DNA from: CAZPQN01 sp964588795
GTDB taxonomy: Bacteria > Fidelibacterota > UBA2242
Length of the DNA: 23,547 nucleotides
Assembly: GCA_964588795.1 (NCBI GenBank)
Contig: CAZPQN010000034.1
Location: forward strand, 1-23,547
Direction: 5' to 3'
A program made the position numbers and the translations under genes. Each line of letters starts with the position of its first letter. Positions within the stretch are counted from its first letter, which is position 1. A model generated the notes under the pieces. That model made no database searches and was not told the DNA's origin. It saw only the letters and a program-made list of their open reading frames with translations. Positions 15,666-23,547 of the stretch are shown piece by piece.

Positions 15666-15926
15666 TAATTCCAACTGTTCGATCAGTCGTTTATAGGCTG
15701 GTTCATCTTTCTTTTTCAAATAACCCAGCAAATGTTTACGACGGCTGACCAGGCGCATCAACCCCCGGCGCGAACTATGATCTTTTTTATGCTTGTCAAA
15801 GTGCTCGCCGAGCTGTTTGATCCTTTCACTCAGCAAAGATACCTGCGTCGCTACCGAGCCGGTATCCAGAGTGTTTTTACCGTACTTTTTAATCAATTCA
15901 CTTTTAGTTTCCTTTGTGAGAGTCAT
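15657..15926 (-). CDS. rpsO: Small ribosomal subunit protein S15
   Basis: S15 binds 16S rRNA early in assembly of the small subunit and contacts the large subunit at an intersubunit bridge. The 89-residue product is full length, with the family signature DTGSVATQVSLLSERIKQL, then HKKDHSSRRGLMRLVSRRKHLLGYL. A strong GGAGGAAC lies before ATG 15926. It sits between ribF and pnp as in many bacteria. In Escherichia coli S15 represses its own message through a leader pseudoknot; the 18-base gap here is too short to judge that. Confidence 0.98.
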   Translation of the reverse strand: MTLTKETKSELIKKYGKNTLDTGSVATQVSLLSERIKQLGEHFDKHKKDHSSRRGLMRLVSRRKHLLGYLKKKDEPAYKRLIEQLELRK

Positions 15927-15944
15927 CGAAAATGTTCCTCCATT

Positions 15945-16886
15945 TCAACTCTTATAATTTTTAATGATTGTTAATGCTTGCGCGCAGTCTTTCTGCATTT
16001 GATGCTGTAATTCAATCACGGTTGCAAATCGGATTTCGTCGCGCAGTTTTTCTAATATTTCGATCGTGATTCGCGTGGTGTACAAATCCCGGTCAGGGTA
16101 ATTAAACAGGTGCAATTCGATGGTTCGTTCCTGCTCCCGAAACGTCTTACGCACCCCGATATTAACCAGTCCATACTGAGTCTGTCCGTCCAACTCCGCC
16201 CTGGTTAGATAGACACCATCCGCCGGGATCAGTTTCTCAGGCCGTTCAACCGCGAGGTTGGCGGTCGGAAAACCAATTTGACGCCCGCGACCAGCACCAC
16301 GCACAACCTGACCCGTCAAGTGGAAAGGCCGACCCAAATACTCCGCCGCCCGATTAACCTGACCTTCTTCGATCAACCGACGTACTAACGAAGAACTGAC
16401 CACCTGGCCGTTTACGGAAAATGGCGGCACAATTTCCACCTGAAAACCGTAACGTTGTCCTGCGGAATTTAAACTTGCCGCAGTCCCCCGACGGTCGTGT
16501 CCGAAATGATAATCGAAGCCGACCACCACCTGGCAGACTTTCAGCCGTCTAACAAGCAGATCGGTGATAAATTCTTCTTCGGAAGTTTGCAGAAATTGCT
16601 GATTGACATCAATGATCAGCACGAAATCCACTCCCATTCGGCTCAGAAGCGCTACTTTTTCGTCGGGCACGGTCAGAATAGGTAAAGGATGCGCGTGGTT
16701 AAGCACTTGTCGAGGATGAGGATCAAAGGTTACGACCATTGAATGGCACTTTTTCTGGTGGGCGATGTAAAGCATGCGGTTGATTATTTGCTGGTGCGCG
16801 CGATGCAAGCCATCGAAAACTCCCAGTGTCACACAGGCTCCCTTGAAGTCTGCGGGTATACTATCTTTGCCAAAAATAACCTGCAT
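15945..16886 (-). CDS. ribF: Bifunctional riboflavin kinase / FAD synthetase RibF
   Basis: RibF turns riboflavin into FMN and then FAD in the cytoplasm. The 313-residue protein has the N-terminal nucleotidyltransferase domain with GVFDGLHRAH (22-31), VTFDPHP and DYHFGHDRRGT. The C-terminal flavokinase domain has IGFPTANL and GLVNIGVRKTF. I prefer ATG 16886 over the TTG directly before it. It starts eight bases after the truB stop without a clear ribosome site, so coupling is likely. Its products serve the flavin-dependent Rnf complex, and FAD is the substrate of ApbE, both encoded in this window. Confidence 0.97.
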   Translation of the reverse strand: MQVIFGKDSIPADFKGACVTLGVFDGLHRAHQQIINRMLYIAHQKKCHSMVVTFDPHPRQVLNHAHPLPILTVPDEKVALLSRMGVDFVLIIDVNQQFLQTSEEEFITDLLVRRLKVCQVVVGFDYHFGHDRRGTAASLNSAGQRYGFQVEIVPPFSVNGQVVSSSLVRRLIEEGQVNRAAEYLGRPFHLTGQVVRGAGRGRQIGFPTANLAVERPEKLIPADGVYLTRAELDGQTQYGLVNIGVRKTFREQERTIELHLFNYPDRDLYTTRITIEILEKLRDEIRFATVIELQHQMQKDCAQALTIIKNYKS

Positions 16887-16893
16887 CAAGAAT

Positions 16894-17601
16894 TCAGTTC
16901 ATGCCTTGTTTGATTATGTTTATCAGTTCCTGCGCTAACTGATCGAACGGAAGCGCCTGTTCCCATCGGTATTGGCCGATCGAGATTCTTTTCAAATAAG
17001 TCAGATGTCCTTCAGTGCCTATGGCGCGGGCGATATCTTCTCCGAGCTTACGAATATAAGTGCCACTCGAACAGCGAATCTCCAGCCGCAGTAAATCGTT
17101 CCTGATCGGTTGAATTTTCAGGTCGTAGATTTGGACGCTGACCGGTTTGAGGGTCACTGATTTTCCTTTGCGTGCAAAATGGTAAGCAGGACGTCCGTTG
17201 ATCTTTTTTGCGGAAAATGCTGGTGGAATCTGCTCAATCGTGCCGGTAAATCTCTGTCGAACTTCTTCGAGCATAGCGTCGGTAATAATCGGGACTGGGG
17301 CCGTGCGGATTACGGGTAAGGTATGATCACCGCTGGCGGTACCTGCTCCTAAACGCAAGTGGGCTTCATAGATTTTGGGCAACTGGAGAATTTCAGTCAT
17401 TTGTTTCGTGGCTTTACCGAGCATAATCAGGAGCACCCCTTCCCCAAAGGGATCGAGCGTACCGGCATGGCCTACTCTGTTCTGGCGCCCGAGTAGACGC
17501 CGAACCTGGCGCACCACATCGTAGGAGGTGATTCCGGCCGGTTTGTAGACGTTGATGACCTGATTAAGTTGTTCCAGTTGGATTTTCTCCTTCCTGTTCA
17601 T
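16894..17601 (-). CDS. truB: tRNA pseudouridine-55 synthase TruB
   Basis: TruB converts uridine 55 in the T loop of tRNAs to pseudouridine. Motif GHAGTLDPFGEGVLL contains the catalytic Asp50. It is preceded by NVYKPAGITSYDVV and followed by RCSSGTYIRKLGEDIARAIG, typical of the family. The start is uncertain. ATG 17601 gives 235 residues, overlaps rbfA by 38 bases and has no ribosome site. AAGGAG lies just after it, followed by in-frame ATC and CTG codons that could start a protein nearer the usual N-terminus. The frame is open up to 17652. The C-terminal extension seen in Escherichia coli TruB is absent. Confidence 0.94.
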   Translation of the reverse strand: MNRKEKIQLEQLNQVINVYKPAGITSYDVVRQVRRLLGRQNRVGHAGTLDPFGEGVLLIMLGKATKQMTEILQLPKIYEAHLRLGAGTASGDHTLPVIRTAPVPIITDAMLEEVRQRFTGTIEQIPPAFSAKKINGRPAYHFARKGKSVTLKPVSVQIYDLKIQPIRNDLLRLEIRCSSGTYIRKLGEDIARAIGTEGHLTYLKRISIGQYRWEQALPFDQLAQELINIIKQGMN

Positions 17602-17938
17602 GAATTTTCTGGAACAAACGCTCGATATTTTCAGCGTATTCCTGACTGTCATCGTAATAAAAAGCGATGCGGGGCACGAATTTCAGCGCAATGCGATGTC
17701 CGAGAAGTCCCCGGATAAAAGCCGTCTGGGCTCTGATTTTTTCCAGAGCCACGTTGACAAATTCTCGATCTTTGTGATAAATGCTGAGATAAATTTTGGC
17801 TTCCCGTAAATCACTGGTACAGGTAACTTTCGTCACCGTCACTAAACCAATTTCCTCAGAAGTAAATTCCCGGATGAAAATCTCGGCCACGATGCGCTTG
17901 ATTTCATCAGCGACCCGCTGAATCCGGTAACTGCCCAT
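17564..17938 (-). CDS. rbfA: 30S ribosome-binding factor RbfA
   Basis: RbfA binds the immature 30S subunit and helps 16S rRNA 5' end maturation, notably in the cold. The 124-residue protein has the single KH-like fold of the family: RIQRVADEIKRIVAEIFIREF, then LVTVTKVTCTSDLREAKIYLSI and, near the end, PRIAFYYDDSQEYAENIERLF. The ATG shares one base with the stop of the DUF503 gene (TAATG), indicating coupled translation. The end overlaps truB. Confidence 0.96.
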   Translation of the reverse strand: MGSYRIQRVADEIKRIVAEIFIREFTSEEIGLVTVTKVTCTSDLREAKIYLSIYHKDREFVNVALEKIRAQTAFIRGLLGHRIALKFVPRIAFYYDDSQEYAENIERLFQKIHEQEGENPTGTT

Positions 17939-18219
17939 TACATCATCTCCATCTTACTGTCAATTAGTTGAACTTCAAAAGTCCGCTCAATCAACTTTTC
18001 GACTTCGGATAATATCTGCTGAACGATTGAGGATTCATTGCTCAGGGTGGTCACGCCCAGGAGACATCGGCGGTACTGATCGCCATATTCCAGCTCGGCA
18101 ATTGCCACGTTGAATTTTGCTCGCACCTGATTCTTGATCCGGCTGATCAGCGAGCGTTTATCTTTCAGCGATTGTGGGCTTCGCAATAATAAATCCATCT
18201 GCAATAAACCAATGGTCAT
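17938..18219 (-). CDS. DUF503 family protein, YlxP-like
   Basis: This 93-residue protein opens with TIGLLQMDLLLRSPQSLKDKRSLISRIKNQV, the signature of the DUF503/YlxP family. The family lies between infB and rbfA in many bacteria, exactly as here. The biochemical role is not settled; a link to ribosome maturation is inferred from position. It starts 13 bases after infB with no strong ribosome site and shares a base with rbfA. Confidence 0.92.
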   Translation of the reverse strand: MTIGLLQMDLLLRSPQSLKDKRSLISRIKNQVRAKFNVAIAELEYGDQYRRCLLGVTTLSNESSIVQQILSEVEKLIERTFEVQLIDSKMEMM

Positions 18220-18232
18220 ATATTGTCAACGC

Positions 18233-20758
18233 TTATTTCAGAGCCAATGTTCTTTTTTTCGATTTCACTTCGAAAAATTCGATATGATCCCCGACCTGGA
18301 AATCATTGAAACCATCCAAACAGACACCGCACTCGAATCCTTCCTGGACTTCGCGGACATCATCTTTGATACGTTTCAGGGATGCCACCAGGCCTTCGAA
18401 AAGCACCTGACCATCTCTTTTCACACGCACATTGGCATTACGCGTGACCTTACCGCTCAGGACATACGAGCCTGCGACCACTCCCGCTTTAGGAATTTTA
18501 AACAGTTGCCGGACTTCCAGTTCACCAAGCATTTCCTCGATCTTCTCCGGGGTGAGCAAGCCTTCCAAGGCGGCCTTCACGTCGTCGATCAATTCGTAAA
18601 TGATGCTGTAATGCCGGATTTCGACATTTTCTTTCTTGGCTAATTCCCGGACTTTGGCATCGGCGGTCACGTTGAATCCGATGATGACGGCTTCCGAGGC
18701 TTTCGCCAGCAGTACATCGGTTTCAACGACATTACCCGTGGCCTTATGCTTGACGCCGACGGCAACTTCCTCATTGACCAACTCGCCTAGGCTCTGGCTG
18801 ATGGCTTCCACCGAACCGTCCATATCGCATTTCAGGATCACGTTCAGCTGTTTGATTTTCCCTTCAGCAATATGGGCGGAAATCGCGTCGAGCGACCATT
18901 CTTTGGCCTGTCGCTTCTGATGTTCCCGCTCGATTTTCTGGCGCTCACTGGCTATCTTCCGGGCTTCCCGTTCGTCTTCCACGATAGCGAATGTATCGGC
19001 TAACTTGGGTAAAATATCAAATCCCGCAATTTGCACGGAGTCGGACGGACCGGCGGATCTCAGTCGCTGACGGCGTTCATCAACGATCGAACGTACATGA
19101 CCGTAGGAGGCGCCACAGACGAAAACGTCACCAATATTGATCGTGCCTTTTTTTATGATTACCGTCGCTACCGGACCATGTTTCTTATCCAGCTTGGCTT
19201 CAATGACCGTGCCCATACCGGACGAATCGTAGTTGGCTTTGAGCTCCAGCATTTCGGCTTCCAATAATATTAAATCCAGCAGGTGGCTGACGCCCTGTCC
19301 GGTTTTGGCGGAAATTTCCGCCGCCTGCACCTTACCTCCCCAGCTCTCTAACAAAACGTCATTATTAGCCAATTCGCGCTTGACGCGTTCGGGATCGGCT
19401 TCCGGTTTATCGATCTTGTTGATGGCGACAACCATCGGAACATTGGCGGCTTTGGCGTGACTGATAGCTTCAATCGTCTGGGGCATGACGCCATCATCCG
19501 CCGCAACGATTAATATTACAATATCGGTCACCTGCGCACCGCGGGCACGCATTGCCGTAAAGGCTTCATGACCGGGAGTATCCAAAATGGTGATTGATTT
19601 ACCATCCTTGAGTTCAACTTTGTACGCACCGATATGCTGGGTAATACCACCTGACTCACCGCCAACAATATTGGAGCGGCGAATAAAATCCAGCAGGGTG
19701 GTCTTGCCATGATCCACATGTCCCATAATGGCAACTACCGGTGGCCGTGGACGAGCGGCTTTGAGGTCCTCTTCGGTATTTTCGATTTTCAGTAGTTCTT
19801 CACCGTACTGCTCGAGCTTTTCGCATTTGAAGCCCAGCTCATCTGCAATCAAGGTGATCGTATCGAAGTCCAGGCGTTGATTCATAGTCGTAATCATACC
19901 AAGCTTCATACAGATCTGAATCACGTCAGCCGGTTCTGCATTCATCAGATGCGCGACGGTTTCCACCGTGGCAAATTCGCTGACCCGGATTTTTTTCTCC
20001 ACGTTTTCTTCAACGGTGACGACATCGGTCTTTTTATATTTTTTCTTGGCACCGCGTTCCCCTAACTTCGCCATTGTCTTACGGATCTGTTCATCGACGA
20101 CTTTGTCGGTCACATGCCAATCCACACGCCCCCGTCCAAATTTGGCCTTATCGGCTCCAGCATCACCCAGACGGTGTTTGCCGGTCTTGATCCCCAATTG
20201 CGGTTCCAGCTCGTCAATCTTGATGCGTTTAAGTTTCTTTTTATCTTTCTTTTTAAGACGCTCGGTTTCTGCCGAAGGGGTGACTTTCAGCGGCTCCGGT
20301 TCGGGGGCCTTCGCGGCTTTCTTGGCGGCAGTCGGTTTGGGCGCCACCTCGGTTTTTTTCTCAGTTTCCCGAAAAGCCTCAATCAGGTGCTTTTTAACAT
20401 CAATTCCATATTCCAGGACATCCCGGACGGCGGGAATGAGTGCTAAGGAAGCTGCTTTATAGACTTCCTCTTCAATTTTACGTCTTTCTAACTCCGCGGC
20501 ACGTCGGGCTTCTTCTTCTTCTTTGCGTTTGTTTTCGGCTTCCTTACGCGCTTTCTCTTTGCGGATTCTCTCGATACGATCCTTATCCCGCGCAAACTCT
20601 TCAAGGATTTTCAGGTAACAGGCTTCGTCCACTCCGGTGTTCATGGAGCATTCCTGTCCCTGTTTGCGTAAAAACTCGATGATATCCTTAAATGAGATAT
20701 TTAATTCTTTGGCAATCTCAAAGATACGTTTCTGCTTACTGCGGGGATCATTGTTCAT
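18233..20758 (-). CDS. infB: Translation initiation factor IF-2
   Basis: IF-2 is the GTPase that brings initiator tRNA to the 30S subunit and promotes subunit joining. The 841-residue protein has an IF2-N domain (about 10-60) and a long charged linker rich in Lys, Glu and Ala (60-250). A second small N domain lies near 255-310. The G domain has G1 GHVDHGKT (346-353), G2 GGITQHIG (370-377), G3 DTPGHE (393-398), G4 NKID (447-450) and G5 SAKT. Domains II, III and C2 follow to the end. ATG 20758 overlaps the end of nusA by 11 bases. The ylxR and L7Ae-like genes often found between nusA and infB are absent. Confidence 0.98.
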   Translation of the reverse strand: MNNDPRSKQKRIFEIAKELNISFKDIIEFLRKQGQECSMNTGVDEACYLKILEEFARDKDRIERIRKEKARKEAENKRKEEEEARRAAELERRKIEEEVYKAASLALIPAVRDVLEYGIDVKKHLIEAFRETEKKTEVAPKPTAAKKAAKAPEPEPLKVTPSAETERLKKKDKKKLKRIKIDELEPQLGIKTGKHRLGDAGADKAKFGRGRVDWHVTDKVVDEQIRKTMAKLGERGAKKKYKKTDVVTVEENVEKKIRVSEFATVETVAHLMNAEPADVIQICMKLGMITTMNQRLDFDTITLIADELGFKCEKLEQYGEELLKIENTEEDLKAARPRPPVVAIMGHVDHGKTTLLDFIRRSNIVGGESGGITQHIGAYKVELKDGKSITILDTPGHEAFTAMRARGAQVTDIVILIVAADDGVMPQTIEAISHAKAANVPMVVAINKIDKPEADPERVKRELANNDVLLESWGGKVQAAEISAKTGQGVSHLLDLILLEAEMLELKANYDSSGMGTVIEAKLDKKHGPVATVIIKKGTINIGDVFVCGASYGHVRSIVDERRQRLRSAGPSDSVQIAGFDILPKLADTFAIVEDEREARKIASERQKIEREHQKRQAKEWSLDAISAHIAEGKIKQLNVILKCDMDGSVEAISQSLGELVNEEVAVGVKHKATGNVVETDVLLAKASEAVIIGFNVTADAKVRELAKKENVEIRHYSIIYELIDDVKAALEGLLTPEKIEEMLGELEVRQLFKIPKAGVVAGSYVLSGKVTRNANVRVKRDGQVLFEGLVASLKRIKDDVREVQEGFECGVCLDGFNDFQVGDHIEFFEVKSKKRTLALK

Positions 20759-22175
20759 TCAGATTATTTTCGTCCTCAGGTTCATTGGTGACTTCTTCGC
20801 TGATAATTTCTTCATCAACGCTCTCTTCTTTATCCGACTCGTCGCCTTCGGGTGGTTCAGGTGACTCAGGTTGGACAGCGTTCTCGGACGAAACTACCTC
20901 CGACTGCTGGGCGACTTTAGCGGCCTCGATTTCAGCTTTTCGCTTCTCAATTGCCGCGGTGATTGTCTGATGAATTTTGTCCAGAGTCTTTTCGCCCAGC
21001 CCCTTGATACTCAGCAATTCATCCCGTTGAGCTGAGAGGAATTCCTCGGCAGTTTCAATACCTACACTGTACAGCAGTTTCCAGTTATGTTCCGTCAAAC
21101 CCTCGATATTTTCGAGATAGATCGTCTCGGATTCGGACAGTTCATAATCGGATTTTTTAATCGCGTCAATCGAATAGCTGGTTACCTCGGATGCCAGCCG
21201 GATATTCTGCCCCATTTTGCCAATGGCGACGGAGATTTCGTTGTCATCGAAAATTGCCAGAGCGGAACGATGCTCCTCATCAATCTCCAGTTCGGATGGT
21301 TTGGCCGGAGAAAGCGCCCGGGTGATCAGAATTTCGGGTTTACTGCTGTTATTGATGATGTCTATTTTTTCGTTATTCAACTCGCGGACGATTGCCTGAA
21401 TGCGACTACCTTTGATTCCGACGCAAGCTCCAACGGCATCAATCCGCCGGTCATTGGATTCTACGATCACCTTACTGCGGTCGCCGGGCTGACGGGCAAT
21501 TTTTTTAATCTCGATGGTCTTGTCGTAAATCTCCGGCACTTCATTTTCAAACAATTTTTCGAGGAACAGTTTATCGGCGCGTGACACGATGATCTCCGGA
21601 CCGCTGGGCCCCATGACGGCTTCCTTGATGATGCCTTTCAGGCTTTCCCCGCGGCGGTAGCGTTCGTTAGGAATCTGTTCTTCGCGTGGCATTTTAAGTT
21701 CGGCTTTGCCGATGTTGATAAAAATGGCGTCGCGGCGGATCTGGTGAATATCGCCAATGACGATCTGCCCGACTTTCTTGGAATATTCTTCGTAAATCTG
21801 GTTTTTCTCAACCCGCACAATCTGCTGATTAAGTATTTGTTTGGCGTGCGAGATCAGCCTGCGTCCGAAACTCAGCGGATCAATTACTTCCGCGTACACA
21901 TCGCCGACCTGCATGTCCGGTTCGACTTCCCGGACTTCAGTGATCCCGATTTCCGTCAAAGGATTGGTCACTGCTTCAACGACGTTGCGTTGATGATAGA
22001 TTTCGATTTCGCCTTTGTCGATATTGACGATGACATCGAAGTTCTCGGTCGTTCCATACTTTTTCTCGATTAAGGTCAGAAAAACTTTCTCGACTATTTC
22101 GCCCAATTCACTACGATCGACGTTTTTCTCGCGGGCGATGTACGATAGGGCATCAATGATTTCGCGGTTTACCAA
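20748..22175 (-). CDS. nusA: Transcription termination/antitermination factor NusA
   Basis: NusA binds RNA polymerase and nascent RNA and modulates pausing, termination and antitermination. The 475-residue protein has the N-terminal polymerase-binding domain (1-130), an S1 domain (about 135-200) and tandem KH domains (about 230-345, including GACVGIKGSRIQAIVREL and GKMGQNIRLAS). A helix-hairpin-helix region (SIKGLGEKTLDKI) precedes a very acidic tail of about 45 residues rich in Glu and Asp. The start is TTG 22175 with CAGGAG eight bases upstream, 19 bases behind rimP. The acidic tail is variable in the family. Confidence 0.97.
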   Translation of the reverse strand: MVNREIIDALSYIAREKNVDRSELGEIVEKVFLTLIEKKYGTTENFDVIVNIDKGEIEIYHQRNVVEAVTNPLTEIGITEVREVEPDMQVGDVYAEVIDPLSFGRRLISHAKQILNQQIVRVEKNQIYEEYSKKVGQIVIGDIHQIRRDAIFINIGKAELKMPREEQIPNERYRRGESLKGIIKEAVMGPSGPEIIVSRADKLFLEKLFENEVPEIYDKTIEIKKIARQPGDRSKVIVESNDRRIDAVGACVGIKGSRIQAIVRELNNEKIDIINNSSKPEILITRALSPAKPSELEIDEEHRSALAIFDDNEISVAIGKMGQNIRLASEVTSYSIDAIKKSDYELSESETIYLENIEGLTEHNWKLLYSVGIETAEEFLSAQRDELLSIKGLGEKTLDKIHQTITAAIEKRKAEIEAAKVAQQSEVVSSENAVQPESPEPPEGDESDKEESVDEEIISEEVTNEPEDENNLNEQ

Positions 22176-22194
22176 CTTGTCTACTCCTGATTAG

Positions 22195-22659
22195 TTACCA
22201 TTTAACCAGCACTTTGGCGTGGTCGATTTGTTCAAATTTTATCAAAAGGGGCGCCGGACGATCTTTGATAAATACAATAATCCCTTCCTCCGTAACCGCA
22301 TCAATCCGGGCTGAAACCGGTGATTTCAGTGTGCTTTCGCGATGGAACAGATTGATTTCGCGACCGAGGTTGCGCCGGAAATCGCGCGGCTCCCGGAGCG
22401 GATAATCTATCCCGGGTGAGCTGACTTCCAGCTGAAACCCTTCCCCGACGAGCGCATTGAAACGTTCATCATCGCGGATATTTTTGGCGATTGCGGTTAA
22501 CTGTTCAATCGTGATATTATTTTCATGGGCGACCAGCGCCTTGACGAAAATCTGATGCCCATGACGGTTGAGTTTCACATTAATCAAATAACAGCCCGCC
22601 TGAGCCGCAATTGCGGCGATGATTTCCTGACAGGTATTTTTGAGAGTTTCGAAATTCAT
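22195..22659 (-). CDS. rimP: Ribosome maturation factor RimP
   Basis: RimP acts in the maturation of the 30S subunit. The 154-residue protein has the two-domain RimP layout, with EVSSPGIDYPLREPRDFRRNLGREINL as the recognisable block at the domain junction. It then has a C-terminal Sm-like beta domain. ATG 22659 has only weak purine bases (AAAGA) directly upstream. It heads the rimP-nusA-infB cluster. A strong hairpin 20 bases upstream separates it from the TPR gene, so a promoter or readthrough must lie there. Confidence 0.95.
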   Translation of the reverse strand: MNFETLKNTCQEIIAAIAAQAGCYLINVKLNRHGHQIFVKALVAHENNITIEQLTAIAKNIRDDERFNALVGEGFQLEVSSPGIDYPLREPRDFRRNLGREINLFHRESTLKSPVSARIDAVTEEGIIVFIKDRPAPLLIKFEQIDHAKVLVKW

Positions 22660-22678
22660 TCTTTGGCGCTTTCAAACT

Positions 22679-22704
22679 AAAAGTGGGTTTTGCAACCCAC
22701 TTTT
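22679..22704 (-). terminator. Strong hairpin between the TPR gene and rimP
   Basis: An 11-bp perfect stem, AAAAGTGGGTT with AACCCACTTTT, encloses a four-base loop (22690-22693). On the minus strand the stem ends in TTTT and continues AGTTTG, consistent with a moderate intrinsic terminator for the TPR transcript. The symmetry would also work for plus-strand transcription, where TTTTT follows. It could be an attenuator ahead of the rimP operon. Confidence 0.8.
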
Positions 22705-22756
22705 TACAGTATAAATTTAGTGATACGGAAGGTATAAAACCAGTTAATTTTAACTC

Positions 22757-23440
22757 TTAATTGGACAATACCGCGATTTGAGCCGCGAGGACTTCGGCCG
22801 CGTTTTTATGCCGGGTCTCCGGTTCTGCCTTTAAAATCAATTCGACCAATTTGCGGGCTTCTGCAACTGAATTGGCCCTGAGGTAGTTGCGTGCGGCATT
22901 CAGAAAGGCTTCGTGACGTTGAAATTTATATTCGGTTTCGGTTCCGCCCTTTTCGAAATAGCGGGCGGCTTTGAGAAATTCCTCATTGACTTCGGCGCAG
23001 ACCCCTAAACCGTTATACGCCGTCGCAGTCAACAAGTCCTCGTCTTCATAGTCGTCGACATATTTATCAAAGTTGATCCGGGCATTGGCATAATCCTCCT
23101 TGGTCAAATAGACCTGGCCCAGGAGTACGGAGGCAATACCGGCGCTTTTGGTCCGCTGATACTTGTCCACAATGGCTTCCAGGCGTAGCGTGGCATCTTC
23201 CAGGTCATTACGGGCTAGGGCCATTTCCGCCAGACCCAGCTCGCCCATGGCTTCGGCGTTAGCTTTCTTCTTGGAAATGAACATCAGGATTAAAATTACA
23301 CAGACCGCGACGATACCCAAGGCGATGTACGCCAGTAATTTGCGGTGCGCTCTGATATAGGTATCCAGCTGGGATATTTTTTCCAGCACGGGATCTTTTT
23401 TCAGTTCTTTGCGGGTGATTTTCTTTTTTGGTCTTAACAT
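22757..23440 (-). CDS. Membrane-anchored TPR-repeat protein
   Basis: This 227-residue protein has a basic N-terminus, one membrane helix at about residues 38-56, and a helical TPR domain outside the membrane. At least four repeat-like pairs are visible, such as AMGELGLAEMALARNDLEDA, GIASVLLGQVYLTKEDYANA and TAYNGLGVCAEVNEEFLKAA. The layout resembles the YfgM-type anchored TPR proteins that act near the Sec translocon, but this is only a similarity of architecture. TPRs bind other proteins, so a scaffold or chaperone role is inferred. ATG 23440 has a clear AGGAG. A tRNA-Arg gene lies 25 bases upstream on the same strand. Confidence 0.85.
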   Translation of the reverse strand: MLRPKKKITRKELKKDPVLEKISQLDTYIRAHRKLLAYIALGIVAVCVILILMFISKKKANAEAMGELGLAEMALARNDLEDATLRLEAIVDKYQRTKSAGIASVLLGQVYLTKEDYANARINFDKYVDDYEDEDLLTATAYNGLGVCAEVNEEFLKAARYFEKGGTETEYKFQRHEAFLNAARNYLRANSVAEARKLVELILKAEPETRHKNAAEVLAAQIAVLSN

Positions 23441-23465
23441 TTTGTACTCCTTTAATCTTCAGACG

Positions 23466-23538
23466 TACCCTCGCCGGGACTTGAACCCAGATCAAGGGAT
23501 TAGGAATCCCCTATTCTATCCGGTTGAACTACGAGGGC
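23466..23538 (-). tRNA. tRNA-Arg (anticodon CCT)
   Basis: The minus strand folds as a cloverleaf. The acceptor pairs GCCCTCG with CGAGGGT, including a G1:U72 wobble. The D stem is GTTC/GAAT, the anticodon stem GGGGA/TCCCT encloses TTCCTAA, and the T stem CTGGG/CCCGG encloses TTCAAGT. The anticodon CCT reads the codon AGG. CCA is not encoded. Its 5' end lies nine bases from the window edge, so its promoter is not visible. Confidence 0.95.
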
Positions 23539-23547
23539 TCAAAAAGC

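Overview
The window comes from a bacterial chromosome with roughly balanced base composition. Almost every gene is on the minus strand. The organism is probably a diderm anaerobe or facultative anaerobe: it has a full Rnf complex with an RseC-type accessory protein, and its ApbE is a predicted lipoprotein. The lineage cannot be fixed from this sequence alone. One promoter is an almost perfect sigma-70 type (TTGACA, 17 bp, TATACT). The translation-gene order resembles that of Firmicutes and several uncultivated phyla.

Region 1 (1-6635, minus strand) is an eight-gene operon, rnfC-rnfD-rnfG-rnfE-rnfA-rnfB-rseC-apbE. It encodes a membrane ferredoxin:NAD+ oxidoreductase that couples electron transfer to ion translocation. 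RseC is an accessory protein. ApbE is the transferase that attaches FMN covalently to threonines of RnfG and RnfD. Two near-identical hairpins in a 42-bp tandem repeat follow apbE and look like its terminator.

Region 2 (6636-7167) holds a short divergent control region and a plus-strand tmRNA gene (ssrA). The tRNA-like ends, first pseudoknot and H5 hairpin are all visible. The tag it appears to encode, ANTYGTVAYA, does not end in the usual LAA. Region 3 (7172-9551, minus) holds a GT4-like glycosyltransferase, an unrecognised protein that may be a TIM barrel, and tRNA-Pro(GGG). Region 4 (9617-10073) is a small MerR-family regulator with a strong promoter and a dyad that may be its own operator.

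Region 5 (10087-22659, minus) is the conserved translation and RNA-processing cluster: rimP-nusA-infB-DUF503-rbfA-truB-ribF-rpsO-pnp, followed by an M16 peptidase, an aminotransferase and a polysaccharide deacetylase. Many junctions overlap or are only a few bases long, so it is probably one long operon with coupled translation. The deacetylase has no ordinary start codon before its catalytic motifs and lies in frame just behind the aminotransferase stop. RibF makes FMN and FAD, which also supply the Rnf/ApbE system.

Region 6 (22679-23538) holds a strong hairpin upstream of rimP, a membrane-anchored TPR protein and tRNA-Arg(CCT). I found no mobile element, CRISPR array or obvious foreign island. 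The best leads are the divergent tmRNA tag, the start-less deacetylase, the unassigned protein beside the glycosyltransferase, and the MerR operator.
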